Notes under the pieces: generated by a model | What the model saw: only the letters and a program-made list of their open reading frames with translations | Databases searched by the model: none | Told to the model about the DNA's origin: nothing | Translations under genes and position numbers: made by a program | NCBI GenBank assembly: GCA_026874595.1 | Contig: CM049307.1 | Coordinates: 1,451,579 to 1,515,578 of the forward strand | Length of the DNA: 64,000 nt | Reading direction: 5' to 3' | DNA from: Sipunculus nudus | Lineage: Eukaryota; Annelida; Sipuncula; Golfingiida; Sipunculidae | In this document: positions 35,130-45,319 of the stretch, piece after piece | How positions within the stretch are numbered: position 1 is the stretch's first letter | Layout: every line of letters starts with the position of its first letter

Positions 35130-36310
35130 GTTAAATGACAACAATCATGTCAGTTTCTTAGCTGTAATTACATCTAGTGTCCCAAAACCTGGTGTGTGTA
35201 TTGATCACAAGTCAAAAGTCAAGGTTAGAAAAATTGTGGATGCATTTTAAGCCAAACTTTTCATCCCATACCTTCCATCTTGCACATATAGCTGAGCTGC
35301 CAATAGGGGAAGAACCTGATTGATTTCGGGGTCACAAGATCCAAGGTCATGGTCACAGGGGCCCATCTGTCCACATATTTGTTTCTGGATGATAACTCCA
35401 GTTTGAATTGACATATTGGTTTCAATTTTCACCTGTATGTGACCAACCAATAATGTAAGAACCCTTTTGATTTTCGGGTCAGAAGGCCAAAGGGCAAGGT
35501 CACAGGACCCACTTCTGCAAAAAGATTGTTGATGTATTTTTAGCCAAACTTTCTGTCCGAACCTTCTATCTTCCAGGTGTTGCTCACCTGCCAATATTAG
35601 AAGTAACTTATGGATTTTGGGGTCACAAGGTCAAAGGTCAAGGTCATGGGGGCCATCTGTCCACATATTAGTTTCCAGATGATAACACCCGTTTTTTTGT
35701 TGAATATTGGTTTCAAACTTGACTTATATATGGCCCACCGCTAAAGCAAGATATCTCAACTTTTGGATCATGAGGTCATATAGCTTACTTGCCATTAGGG
35801 GAAGAAATGGTTGAATTTTGGGTTCCAAAGTTCAAGGTCACAGGGGCTGTGTGTCCACCAACTTGTTTCTTGATGCTAACTCAGGAATTACATCTTTTAA
35901 CAGACTGTCAGTGCATCTGAAGCCAAACTTATTATCCAAAACATTTCATCTTGCACATATAGCTCACCAACCAAATGGGGAAGAAGCTTATTTGTTGCTT
36001 TTTGGGTCACAAGGTAGTCACACAGGCCATCTGTAAAAAAAAAAAAAATTGTTTCTGGATCACAACATCAGTTTTATACATGACCCATCACTAAAGTAAG
36101 CACTCCTTACATTTTTGGGTTAAATGGGTCAAAGGTAAAGGTCATAGGACTCACTAATTTACAAAGATTGTGGATGCATTTTCAGGCAAACTTTTCATCC
36201 CAGATTTTCCATCTGGGCACATATGGTTCCCTGCCAAAAGGAGAACCCCATTAACGCTTATTAGATCAAAAGTCAAGGTCACAGGACGATCCTACTGAAT
36301 TATATGCTGA
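35130..36310. repeat. GGTCAAGGTCACAGG dispersed repeat, second copy
   Basis: Same ~300-bp tandem units as at 1-1090, with TTTTCATCCCATACCTTCCA, GGGGTCACAAGGTCAAAGGT and ATGATAACTCCAGTTT. It starts right after the family D terminus. Confidence 0.75.
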
Positions 36311-36477
36311 CTAGGCTTAAAGTTTAATACATCTGATGTCACTATGCCTTTGTTGCTTGGAATGCTTCACCCCAATATCTTTATACACAGTGGCATCAAT
36401 TTTTCTTTTTTGGGGGGGATGACTTTGCATTAGCATATATATATTTACCTTTTTCAGAGTCTCTGAATGACATATTC

Positions 36478-36484
<7 letters not shown>

Positions 36485-36554
<70 letters not shown>

Positions 36555-36627
36555 ATCATATTTCAGATAATTATAATTAGATATAACATTTTTTACTAAA
36601 TGGATCCAAAGTCTTTAATTCTATTTA

Positions 36628-36668
<41 letters not shown>
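36485..36668. repeat. Two (TA)n microsatellites
   Basis: Uninterrupted TA runs at 36485-36550 (about 33 repeats) and 36630-36668 (about 19 repeats). Length is likely polymorphic. Confidence 0.95.
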
Positions 36669-36671
<3 letters not shown>

Positions 36672-36709
36672 TATATTTTGCAATATTATAATATTATTCT
36701 CTGAAAAGT

Positions 36710-36751
36710 GGGGGGGGGGGGAGATGATAACATTGACCATCCCCCCCCCCC
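36710..36751. repeat. G12 ... C11 inverted homopolymer pair
   Basis: G12 (36710-36721) followed by AGATG, 11 loop bases, then CATC and C11 (36741-36751). The arms GATG/CATC extend the potential hairpin. It lies between the TA microsatellites and the LTR cluster. Confidence 0.8.
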
Positions 36752-36776
36752 TCGCCAAAACGTGGGGGGTATATAT

Positions 36777-37513
36777 TGTTACGGAGACAAATTGTTGAGG
36801 GGAAAAAATCCTGTGCTGATCCCAGTTTCAAACCCAGGTCAGTGGCGTACAAGTCCGGCGTACCAACTGCTTCGCTAGAAAAGCAAGCTTCACCAGCGAG
36901 ACAGTTGGGTCTGCTTTTATGTCACCCTGTAACACACCCCCTCTTAAGAGCGTTCTGCTATCAGAACAAGACTAATTATCCCAGGAGTCACACTTTGGTG
37001 AGCTTATTCCCTGGGCCACAAAGTTAACCGTCACGTTGGACGAGCCCCCAATTTGTTACGAAGACAAATTGTTGAGGGGAAAAATCCTAGGCCAATCCCG
37101 GTTTCGGTGGTGACAAGTCCGGCGTACCAACCGCTTCACTAGAAAAGCAAGCTTCACTAGCGAGACAGTTCAGTCCGCTTTAATGTCACCCGGTAACAAT
37201 ATACCCCCTATCCCCCCTATGGACTCCATTGGACGAGCCCCCAAGTCCGGCGTACCAACCGCTCTGCTAGAAAAGCAAGCTTCACTAGCGAGACAGTTCG
37301 GTCCGCTTTAATGTCACCCCCGTAACAATATACCCCCCTATAGACCCCGTTGGACAAGCCCCCATTTTGTTACGAAGACAAATTGTTGAGGGGGAAAATC
37401 CTGGGCTGATCCTGGTTTCGGTGGCGTAAAAGTTCGGCGTACCAACGGCTTTGCTAGAAAAGCAAGCTTCACTAGCGAGACAGTTCGGTCCGCTTTAATG
37501 TCACCCCATAACA
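36777..37513 (-). mobile_element. Cluster of short LTR-like units with tRNA-Pro-type primer sites
   Basis: On the + strand three units begin TGTTACG(A/G)AGACAAATTG and end (G/A)TAACA: 36777-36934, 37054-37198 and 37368-37513. A fourth, missing its first ~70 bases, is at 37244-37326. On the minus strand each is TG...CA bounded. The sequence GGACGAGCCCCCA (37038-37050, 37231-37243; GGACAAGCCCCCA at 37352-37364) lies 0-3 bases outside the unit, so the minus strand reads LTR end, then TGGGGGCTCGTCC, the complement of a tRNA-Pro 3' end and the classic primer-binding site of several retroelements. No gag or pol is present. These are solo or rearranged LTR/leader fragments. Confidence 0.65.
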
Positions 37514-37539
37514 ATACACCCCCCATCCCCGCCTATATT

Positions 37540-37897
37540 GACGCCCCTGTTTATCCACATCTATCACTGATTCAAACCTTAACATCTTTGTCCTTTATTT
37601 GAAAACTTATTTCAGTCATTTCCCTCTGTTTCTGTATTTAGTCAGGTTGTTTATTATATTTTTCTTAAGCATCACTCACTCCCCCCCCCCCCCTTCTAGA
37701 TTTCTATTGGCCTTTTGTGGGGTAGTTTCTGACCTGTCAGTATTCTAGTTGGTGCTTTTACTCGGGTTATAATGTTAAGTACTTGCATTGTACAAATACA
37801 TGTCAACCATACACATGAAAAGTAATGGTCCAGCATGGAAGTTTTATACCTGATGTATATATAAATGCTCAGGTTTGCATTAGGCCTGCAGGCCTTG
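37540..37897 (+). repeat. Family D 3' fragment
   Basis: Contains ATTCTAGTTGGTGCTTTTAC, AAAAGTAATGGTCCAGCATG and the D terminus GCATTAGGCCTGCAGGCCTTG ending at 37897, then TTT. A C-run lies at 37680-37693. Confidence 0.6.
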
Positions 37898-38016
37898 TTT
37901 ACTTGTTTTGTATCAAATTTGTATTTTTGGTGGATTCAGGTCTGCTATAAAATATAAGGTTTCACATGTTAACTTACACTTTAAAACCAACCAAATATCA
38001 GTGAATTGTTGGCTGC

Positions 38017-38262
38017 TGGCAATCCTGTCAGCTCAAATGCTGGCAACCCTTTCAGCCCTAATGCTGGCAATCCTGTCAGCCCGAATGCTGGCAATCCTGT
38101 CAGCCCAAATGCTTGCAATCCTGTCAGCCAGAATGCTGGCAATCCTGTCAGCCCGAATACTGGCAACCCTGTCAGCCCGAATGCTGGCAACCCTGTCAGC
38201 CCGAATGCTGGCAACCCTGTCAGCCCGAATGCTGGCAATCCTGTCAGCCCGAATGCTGTTAA
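38017..38262. repeat. 24-bp minisatellite, about ten copies, just upstream of exon 4
   Basis: Unit AATCCTGTCAGCCCGAATGC plus TGGC. As 24 is a multiple of three, several frames stay open on both strands (for example NPVSPNAG repeats on +). It ends about 85 bases before the exon 4 acceptor and is not bounded by splice sites of its own, so it is read as intronic. Confidence 0.92.
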
Positions 38263-38346
38263 AAAGTGATGCCAAACCTGAGCCAGTAACCACTGATAAT
38301 GTTCCTCTTGATATACAGTCCTGTATGTGACACCTTTCATCAACAG

Positions 38347-38508
38347 GAGAACAAATGGAGAAAGAAGGGGCTGAGCATGACCGCTATGCGCTACCCGGCA
38401 CAGTACATGACGTTTAACCAGTCATGTTTCTTGGCAGTCCACTTCCGTGATGGATCGGTCACTGTGTGCCATAGTGGTGTTGAGATGGGCCAAGGCATCC
38501 ATACAAAG
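38347..38508 (+). CDS. Molybdenum hydroxylase exon 4 of set (cofactor-binding GVEMGQG)
   Basis: A 54-codon exon bounded by CATCAACAG and GTCAGA. It begins ENKWRKKGLSMTAMRYPAQY, continues through FNQSCFLAVHFRDGS, and ends SGVEMGQGIHTK. The ENxWxKRG start, the DGS turn and the (T/V)EMGQG(L/I)HTK motif are signatures of the molybdopterin-binding domain; the GQG glutamine contacts the cofactor in the family. The exon follows a 24-bp tandem array by about 85 bases and closes the 23-kb intron. Confidence 0.95.
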
Positions 38509-38929
38509 GTCAGAATTCACACAAAACCAACAGGTGTTTGATTGGGAAAAGAATCTGTACATGCTTTAAATAATGAAAAATCTGTAAATTTTAATTTTTT
38601 TTATTACTGATTCTCAATTTTTGTTGGTGACTCGATTAAAATACAAACAATTGTTGTTCTGAAACTCATTAGAATAACAGTTATGATAAGGGTAGAGTGT
38701 TAAGTATTGTCAAATATTTGGGGCAAAAAAAGCATAAGTGATCTTCAATATAAATAATTATTGCTTTAGACAATATAAAATGTAAACATCAGATTTGGAT
38801 GCAAATATGTTAGACATTGGATGAAATGCAGATTGTCTTTTCCATACATCATTTAAATTTTAGGTCCTTTGTAATATTATCATGGTTGAAAATGGTGCAC
38901 TTTACCTTGGTTTGTTGTTGTGTGTTTAG

Positions 38930-39058
38930 GTGACACAAGTGGTGGCTAAGAGTCTTGGTGTTCCGATGGACAGTGTTTCAGTTTACAGAACCAATCAGCT
39001 GACTGGAGCCAATGCCCTGCTGAGTGCTGCCAGTCTGACTTCAGAGAACTGTGTAGCG
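38930..39058 (+). CDS. Molybdenum hydroxylase exon 5 of set
   Basis: A 43-codon exon between GTGTTTAG and GTGAGC, reading VTQVVAKSLGVPMDSVSVYR and TNQLTGANALLSAASLTSEN, then CVA. It matches the family pattern (K)-x-x-Q-(V/I)-A-x-x-L-x-(I/V)-P, then T-x-x-x-(P/A)-N and a small-residue-rich helix. The exon end and its donor are tandemly repeated about three more times in the following 160 bases, and the frame stays open through these repeats to 39226. Confidence 0.93.
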
Positions 39059-39222
39059 GTGAGCAATCTTATTAACATACAAATTGTCAAACAGAAAAAC
39101 TGTGTGATTGTGAGTAACCTTATAATCTCACAAATTGTTAAACAGGAAAACTGTGTAACAGTGTGCAATCTTATAAACTACAAATTCTTAAACAGTAAAC
39201 TGTGCCGCAGTGAGCCAACTAG
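39042..39222 (+). repeat. 51-bp tandem repeat of the exon 5 donor junction
   Basis: Units start at 39042, 39095, 39146 and 39196, each beginning (G/A)AAACTGTG, carrying a GT where the true donor lies and ending (A/C)AAACAG. The second unit's donor, ATT|GTGAGT (exon end 39109), is exactly 51 bases downstream of the true one and in frame. Confidence 0.85.
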
Positions 39223-39229
39223 TTAATAT

Positions 39230-39770
39230 TTTGGCTGAATTATTAGACCTTTAATAATGAAAGGATTATGAAGTATTTGGGTTAACAAAGCTAGTAGACA
39301 TTTAGAGTAATAGGTACGGTGGTCTGTGAGTGAAAAAGCAGAGCTGTAGAGGTAGTATAAATAATTGGTGGCCATATCCAAATTATGTGTAAGATATATC
39401 TATGAATAAATTATATCTGTATTCTAAATTTGCTTTCAGTGGGCATCTGTTATTATTCGAAACATTTGATAAAAAAACTATATGAATATGTCAGCTTCAA
39501 AGAGCCTTGTAGTCAAAGTCTTTCAGTATGTATAGACATATTTTGCATTTGGCCAAATCTATAAATAGATTTGACAAAGTGCCAAGATTGTTTTGGGTTT
39601 GGCAACAGGCAAAGATTTTGTCTGTATCTATAAATAACTTTAATAAGCTTTGGCAGACTGTTTCAAATTTTGCAAAAGGCCAAGAGTAAAGTCAGTGGAG
39701 TATCAAAACCTGGTACATTTGCTATGCTTGACTTTGGGGCAACTGCTTCAGTCAGCTGAGCAAGGTTTTG
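39230..39770 (+). repeat. Family D core fragment
   Basis: Shares TCTTTCAGTATGTATAGACA, TTGGCAACAGGCAAAGATTT and CTTTGGCAGACTG with 2400-2650 and 13840-14060. It ends at a C-run at 39771-39782. Confidence 0.6.
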
Positions 39771-39892
39771 CCCCCCCCCCCCTTACCAGCCCTGATTGAC
39801 AGGATGCATAAATAGCTGTTGTGGCTCAATGCTAGGATTAAAGAGGAATTTGTGCTACCATTTATCTGCTGCTGTAGAACTACTGTTGGTAT

Positions 39893-41500
39893 TGTTTTTA
39901 GCTCAGCTGACTATAAGTCATCTGAGCTATAGTCGTGGTCCATTGTCCGTCGTCCGTCCGTCTGTCTGTCTGTCCTTAGATGTGGCACGTTTTTAAACCG
40001 TAAGACCTAGTAATCCAAAATTCGGCATAGTGTTAGATGTCCCCAAGATCTCCTACCAAGCCAAAAACTGGGTCTTTGCGACTTTGTTCCTTTGAGAAAT
40101 TAAGGAAAAACCTCAATTTTTTATTAAAAACCTATTTTCACACTTCAGAGCTGCCTAATATCAACACCACTCATCTGTTTATCCTCATATTTACCATAAA
40201 CATTCCTCTATATAGTTCCTATGTAAATGCCTGAAATTATGTCTGTATTATATAATTTAAGAAAGTTATGGGCCAGAACATAATACATTTTGTAAAAAAT
40301 CAGGAAAGATATTTGATCACTTAACACAAAACTTGTTAAAGCTATGGACTTTTTTTCAAGTAATATAACTTTAATTAATCAAAATTAAATTGTATACCCA
40401 AAATTAGATCAAAATCTTTTAAATTTTTTAAAATATTATTAAAAAAAAAAATTGGTACCTTAAATTTTGCCCAACTTTGACCATGGCACGTTTTTTTCCT
40501 GTAAGTGCTGTTGATTTAATTTTCACAGCATGTTTTTGTTAGCATTTCAACTGTAAACACCAAAAATTTGAAACCAGTTGATAAAAAACTGTAGATTTTA
40601 TTCAAGTTTTCAAGAACCATGTAACATATTGTTTACATCAAGCTAGTGTTATGCAGTTTGCAAGAGCTCAGCTCCCCAGCTTCAGCTCTAAGTTCCTTAA
40701 ATTTGGCATACAGTTAGATGTCTCCAAAATCCCCTCCCATGCCAAGAATTTGGTCACTAGGACTTAATTCCTTCGAGATATTAATGAAAAACTTCATTTT
40801 TCCATTAAAAACCCATTATTACACTTCAAGACTGCCTAATATCAAAACCACTGATCTGACTTTAATCATAAATAATATACATATTTTTCATTCTCTATGC
40901 ACATGCCAGAATGATGTCAGTATTGCGTAATTGTTTTAAGTTATGGGCCCAAACATAATGCACTTTGTAAAAAATCAAGAAATATATTTACTCCCTTAAC
41001 AAGGGGATTGCTGAAGCTAGAGATTTTTTGTCAGGGATGTAACATTATTTAATCAAGATTCAATTGAATACCCAAAATTAGTTCTTAATTTTTCAAATTT
41101 TATAAGTTATTAGTATAAATGTAAAATTAGTAACTTAAATTTTGCCCAACTGACCATGGCACGTTTGTTTCCCGTGAGCACTGTTGATATAATTTTCATA
41201 TCATGCTCACATAAGGATTTCAGCTTTTTAGTTTAGAAAGCTGAAAGAAATTGGCCAAAAATTGTAGCTTTTATTAATGTTTTTTATGAGACCCTGTCAG
41301 ACTTTGGCTCTCTCCAGCCCCTCTTGAGTCACCTGTATTATGCATGCTTGAGGCGAGGCATACAGGGAATCCAGGCAGCTTATGGCCAGCCACAGTTGAT
41401 CCAGGTGTCCAACCCAACTCATCTAGTAGTTTTAACCAACAACATAACAATAAACAATAAATTAATAAATTTTTATTGGTTTTCAATAAAAAATTAAAGA
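39893..41500 (+). repeat. Family B-type element, 5' end and divergent core (two units)
   Basis: Starts TTTTTAGCTCAGCTGACTAT, AAGTCATCTGAGCT and GTCCGTCGTCCGTCCGTCTG. The core has two ~700-bp units with CTGCCTAATATCAA(A/C)ACCAC, TTATGGGCC(C/A)(A/G)AACATAAT and GACCATGGCACGTTT. It matches 8545-9240. The 3' end is not evident before the AT-rich stretch. Confidence 0.65.
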
Positions 41501-42460
41501 AAAATAGAAAAGGAATTTGTTAGTTTATAATAACAGGAAATTAACTTGCATTTACTGATGATATAAGAATCTTGTATCGATGGGTAGAATGTCACGTATT
41601 CCAAATAACACCATGCAGTCACCTATGGCATTTTTCAGTTCAATTTTAATGATAAAGAAGTAAATCATATTATTCATTACTAATCATTAGGGATCATATG
41701 AAGGAAATTAATGATAGACAAAGATGCAGTTGATAATATTAATCTGGATTCCTACTGTGTCTAATGTGTACATTGATGTGAAAATTAGTCCAAAATGAAT
41801 TTTTCACAGTTATTTTTTAATATAAATAAAAGCCATAAAACCAGGTACTTATGATCATTATTTAAATGTGTGAATTTTGTATATTCTGGATTCTCAACAT
41901 CATTGTTTGGTGAAAACTGAATAAATACCAGACATGGTGCAAATACTTTGTAATTGTATTTAAATAAGAATATGATAATGTACTCCATTATAAAATTTGT
42001 TGCATAAAGAATGGGAATTCAGGTAAAAATGAAAGTATATGAATACTCGTGCAAATACTTTCAAAATGTATTCATGAATGCATTCATGAATATATTCTTT
42101 AATATTATTTTAATAATCATTTCAGTTATATTTCTTTTTAAAAAATCATATGATTCTCTTATTATTTTTAATAAAAATTATATTTGGGACAATATTTGTA
42201 ATTTTTTTTAATAAATAGTTAAACTCTTATATTATAAGTTCTGCTTATAAGTTATATGGCCAAGTCAAAATCTGTGTGACAATAGTACTCCATTTGTTAA
42301 TAAAATAAATGAAATCAATCCTCTTCCCTGTCTCCAAAGGTACTATCAATATCATACATAAGCTAAACAACAACAACTCATAATACAGCTTATATTTATT
42401 ACCACACAAAACCAGCATGTGCCTCATTTCTAAATAAAATTTTTTTATCATATATAACAG
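41501..42460. other. AT-rich intron sequence, nothing recognised
   Basis: About 960 bases, strongly AT-rich, ending at a family B 3' terminus. No exon or RNA recognised. Confidence 0.5.
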
Positions 42461-43140
42461 CTGAGCATCGTGACCCATAGGTCCCTTGTTTTCAAGTTTC
42501 GTTCAGTACAGTGATATGTATACCTGAATGGTTGCATGGCTATACATCATGGAAAACTTTCTCATAAACAAGACTGCACATAACTGGAGAGTGGTCTGAT
42601 GTATTGGCCTGAAATTTGGTCATGTCCATGCATCTTTGATGGCTTTTTTAATACTCAAGACTGGTGGCACCACCTACAACAATTTTGTGTACAGTTTAAG
42701 TTTCTGCTTATTTCTCAGGAGTGATTTGACATCAGCTTGAACTTGTTCATGTTAATTTATACATCTCAAATAATTTTGTTGCATACAAGACCAGTGGCAC
42801 CGCCTACTCTTGCTTTTGCACTGCATGCATCTGTGCTGTTTCCTGGCTTATTCTTCAAGAGTGGTGTGATGTATTTGCCAGAAATTTTGGATGACCATGC
42901 AAATGTCTTTGATGGCTATCATGTACACAAGTGTTGCACCATCTTTAGTCTTTTTGTGTTGTGTTCATCCATGTCAGTATCTCAGGAGTGATGTATGTGT
43001 AGTTGGTGCATGTACTCAGGTTCAAAATTTTTAGTACTTGCTTTGTCCATGTATATGTCACACATGTACTTAAAGTTCTTTTCAAATAATGGTCAAGTAT
43101 TCTTTCAGGGAAGGATTATATCTGCTGTATATGAATACAA
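42461..43140 (+). repeat. Family B 3' terminus followed by family D core
   Basis: AGCTGAGC, TGACCCATAGGTCCCTTG ends at 42488, then D text such as GATGTATTGGCCTGAAATTT, GCATCTTTGATGGCTTTTTT and TTTTTGTGTTGTGTTCATCC, without the D terminus. Confidence 0.6.
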
Positions 43141-43144
43141 CATT

Positions 43145-43295
43145 TAAAACATACATGTATCAAATAAAACACTAGAGTATTATAATGCTTACCTTTTAAA
43201 ATACTAGAGTATTTGAATATATACCATTTAAAACACTAGAGTATATGAATACATACCATTTAAACTCTAGAGCAAATGAATACATACCATTTCAG
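43145..43295 (+). repeat. ~38-bp tandem repeat ending in the exon 6 acceptor
   Basis: Four to five imperfect units with AACACTAGAGTAT(A/T)TGAATA and TACCATTTAAA; the last unit reads GAATACATACCATTTCAG and its CAG is the acceptor. The 3' splice region has therefore been multiplied upstream of exon 6. Confidence 0.8.
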
Positions 43296-43426
43296 GCTGC
43301 AGTCCAGGCTTGTGAGGTTCTGAAGGAACGCATGGCTCCTGTGAGAGAGGCCAATCCCAATGCTGGCTGGCAGGAACTTGTGAAGAAAACTCATGCTGCA
43401 CATATAGACCTGACTGTCCAGTACAG
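43296..43426 (+). CDS. Molybdenum hydroxylase exon 6 of set
   Basis: Starts after ACCATTTCAG and ends in phase 2 before GTCAGT. It reads AAVQACEVLKERMAPVRE, then ANPNAGWQELVKKTHAAHID and LTVQYR. It aligns with the A-V-x-x-A-C-x-x-(I/L)-x-x-R-(L/M)-x-P segment followed by W-x-x-(L/W)-V-x-x-A. The next expected exon (GxxxSEVExDxLTGE-like) was not found before 64000. Four or five copies of a ~38-bp repeat carrying the acceptor-region sequence precede it. Confidence 0.92.
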
Positions 43427-45300
43427 GTCAGTCAATCCAAATGATCCTAGGTATAAATCGATCCCAGGAATCCTAGATATTAGAAACCCTGTGCAACTTT
43501 TGTCTAAACAGCATATCTACCGAATGTTTTGCTTGCTGCAGCCTTTAATGTGGAAATCTGATGAAAACTCATTATGGAATTATGAAAATAAAAATAAGGA
43601 ATTTTGTTTTCTTGAAATAATGGTAACCTTGTCATAACTGTTAGTGTCGTCAACTAAGATTTTCCTTTGAGAGAAGCTCTGAAACGGCTTATCAACTATT
43701 TGACTCTGGCTCAACTATTAGTGTAGTGGACTGTGAAATTTGGTATTCAACCAGTTGGACATCTGACAAAAATTGACAGATTTTCAGCACATGTTATTAT
43801 GGGCATATAAATTCCTAATGAATAACACAGGTCAATATTTCCACTTGCTAAAAACAAAACCAACACTTGTACTTCTAGGTACAGTCAAATGAAGTAAGAT
43901 GAAACAGGACACATCATGCTTCATTAAAACTGTAAAAAGTACTTCTGTGTGTGTCTTGGGACAGATTACACCATTCACTATCAATCAGGGAACGTATCAA
44001 CCAGAAATTGTTATATTGATTTCAGGCCACATTATAATGTCATTGGCCCGGGACATAATAATAATTTACTGTTATTGGATCACCTGTATGATGATTGATT
44101 TGGTAATTTCTAAAAATTGTTTGCTGATAAAATGCCTAATGATACTGAAGTTGCAGGGAATTGTTTAATGTCAGTAGCTTATGGAGATGGCAAGTAGCCA
44201 CTGAGTCTTTCATGAAAAAGAATCATAACATATGTCATTTCCAACAATTTTCTGTCACCATGGATATTAGACTGGCCCAGTCAATGAAATGGCTCTTAAT
44301 TGTTGCTTCTGACAGAGAAACCAAACGTTCCCTCACTGTATCGCACGTGTAGTGTCGGTAGTTACCACTCTCTGAGCCTCTTATTTCATCGACTGGTAAA
44401 CTTTGGCTGTACCGGACAGTCAGCGCCTCACATCACCGCCTCGCTGAACTAAGGTCTTTCCCAGTGACATAGGGATTAATTTTTTTCAAAACCAACATGG
44501 GTTATCCAGTAACCGCCTATTGTGGGCTTCTAGCTTGCTATTTATATACCCATTTGATCAGTCTTAATATTTTAAGGCCCTCGGCTATTTTGAATACGAC
44601 AAGACTTTCAACACTATATATAACCCTCATCCTCAGTGAGCCAGTGTGTCACCGTTTATCAGACCATCGCTTTTCAAGGCATGCCGGTTTGAAAATGTAT
44701 CACTAGCTCAGCCAATCAGCGTGAGATATTCAGGTCCACAGGCGACGAACGCAGTCATGTAGCGGCTGGCTGAAAAGATCACGGCGATCAGCATGTTGGC
44801 AACTTAACAGGGGCAAGACTTTCAAGTGTAACTTGAACACTAACAAATACACAGTACAAAATAGATGCGACACTGTCTACAATGCACTTTCATTTGGCCC
44901 ATGGATCGTAGTGTTCAACAGCAGACATATATCAAAGGACACGAAGGCCATGTATGGACTTTCTGAGAACATGATTTCAGTGCATATGTTACCAAGCGGG
45001 TTGAGCTGTCTATTACCATTGTGACCGCTGCTAGCGTCTACATAGCAGCGATGCCATTCACAAGAGGCGTGACGGCCTGATATGCTAATGCGAGGGAATC
45101 TTCAGGAGCCTTGTGACGCCCAAATATGCAAATATCAGGGATTCACCATACAGACTTTTCAGGGCTTTAGTGATAAGAGCTGGTTCTGAGTTGCGTCTAT
45201 ATCGGTACATGGAACAACGTTTTATTTTAAGCATTTTAGTAGTAAACGTAAATACACTAAAGCCCAAGCAGGGCTACATGGATATTTGACAATGCAGAAA
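43427..45300. other. Unassigned sequence downstream of exon 6
   Basis: About 1.9 kb. No further family exon recognised. 44330-45070 is less AT-rich and has TATTTATATAC (44540-44550), ACTATATATAACC (44613-44625) and CCAATCAGCG (44712-44721), which could be promoter-like or just chance. No protein family recognised. Confidence 0.4.
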
Positions 45301-45319
45301 GAAAAACTAGTGTTTATTT

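Larger units (their letters stand above)
5256..43426 (+). other. Partial xanthine dehydrogenase / aldehyde oxidase family gene (six exons seen)
   Basis: Six exons in correct order encode a continuous stretch of the molybdopterin-binding region of a molybdenum hydroxylase, a family that hydroxylates purines, aldehydes and N-heterocycles using Mo-cofactor, 2Fe-2S clusters and FAD. Splice phases join throughout: exon 1 ends after one base of a codon and exon 2 supplies two; exons 2-5 end in phase 0; exon 6 ends in phase 2. All borders are AG/GT. Introns are about 2.4, 7.4, 23.0, 0.42 and 4.2 kb. The Fe-S and FAD domains and the C-terminal exons were not found, so the gene starts before and ends after the window, or its missing exons are too short to recognise by eye. 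The AMRSPA text resembles invertebrate aldehyde oxidases more than xanthine dehydrogenase. Family assignment is firm; the exact paralogue is not. Confidence 0.9.

Noticed and set aside
35247-35594. 115-codon minus-strand open frame in the GGTCA repeat
   Set aside because: The sequence is a dispersed tandem-unit repeat; the frame is not kept in the copy at 1-1090.
37038-37050. A tRNA-Pro gene fragment
   Set aside because: Only the 13-base 3' end (including the post-transcriptional CCA) is present, next to LTR-type termini, which fits a primer-binding site rather than a gene.
37908-38343. Open frames of 87-140 codons made of NPVSPNAG-type repeats
   Set aside because: They come from a 24-bp minisatellite open in several frames on both strands, lying in an intron without its own splice sites.
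43427-43637. Continuation of exon 6 past the GT donor
   Set aside because: The frame stays open but the translation no longer matches the family after QYR, and a GTCAGT donor in the expected phase is present.
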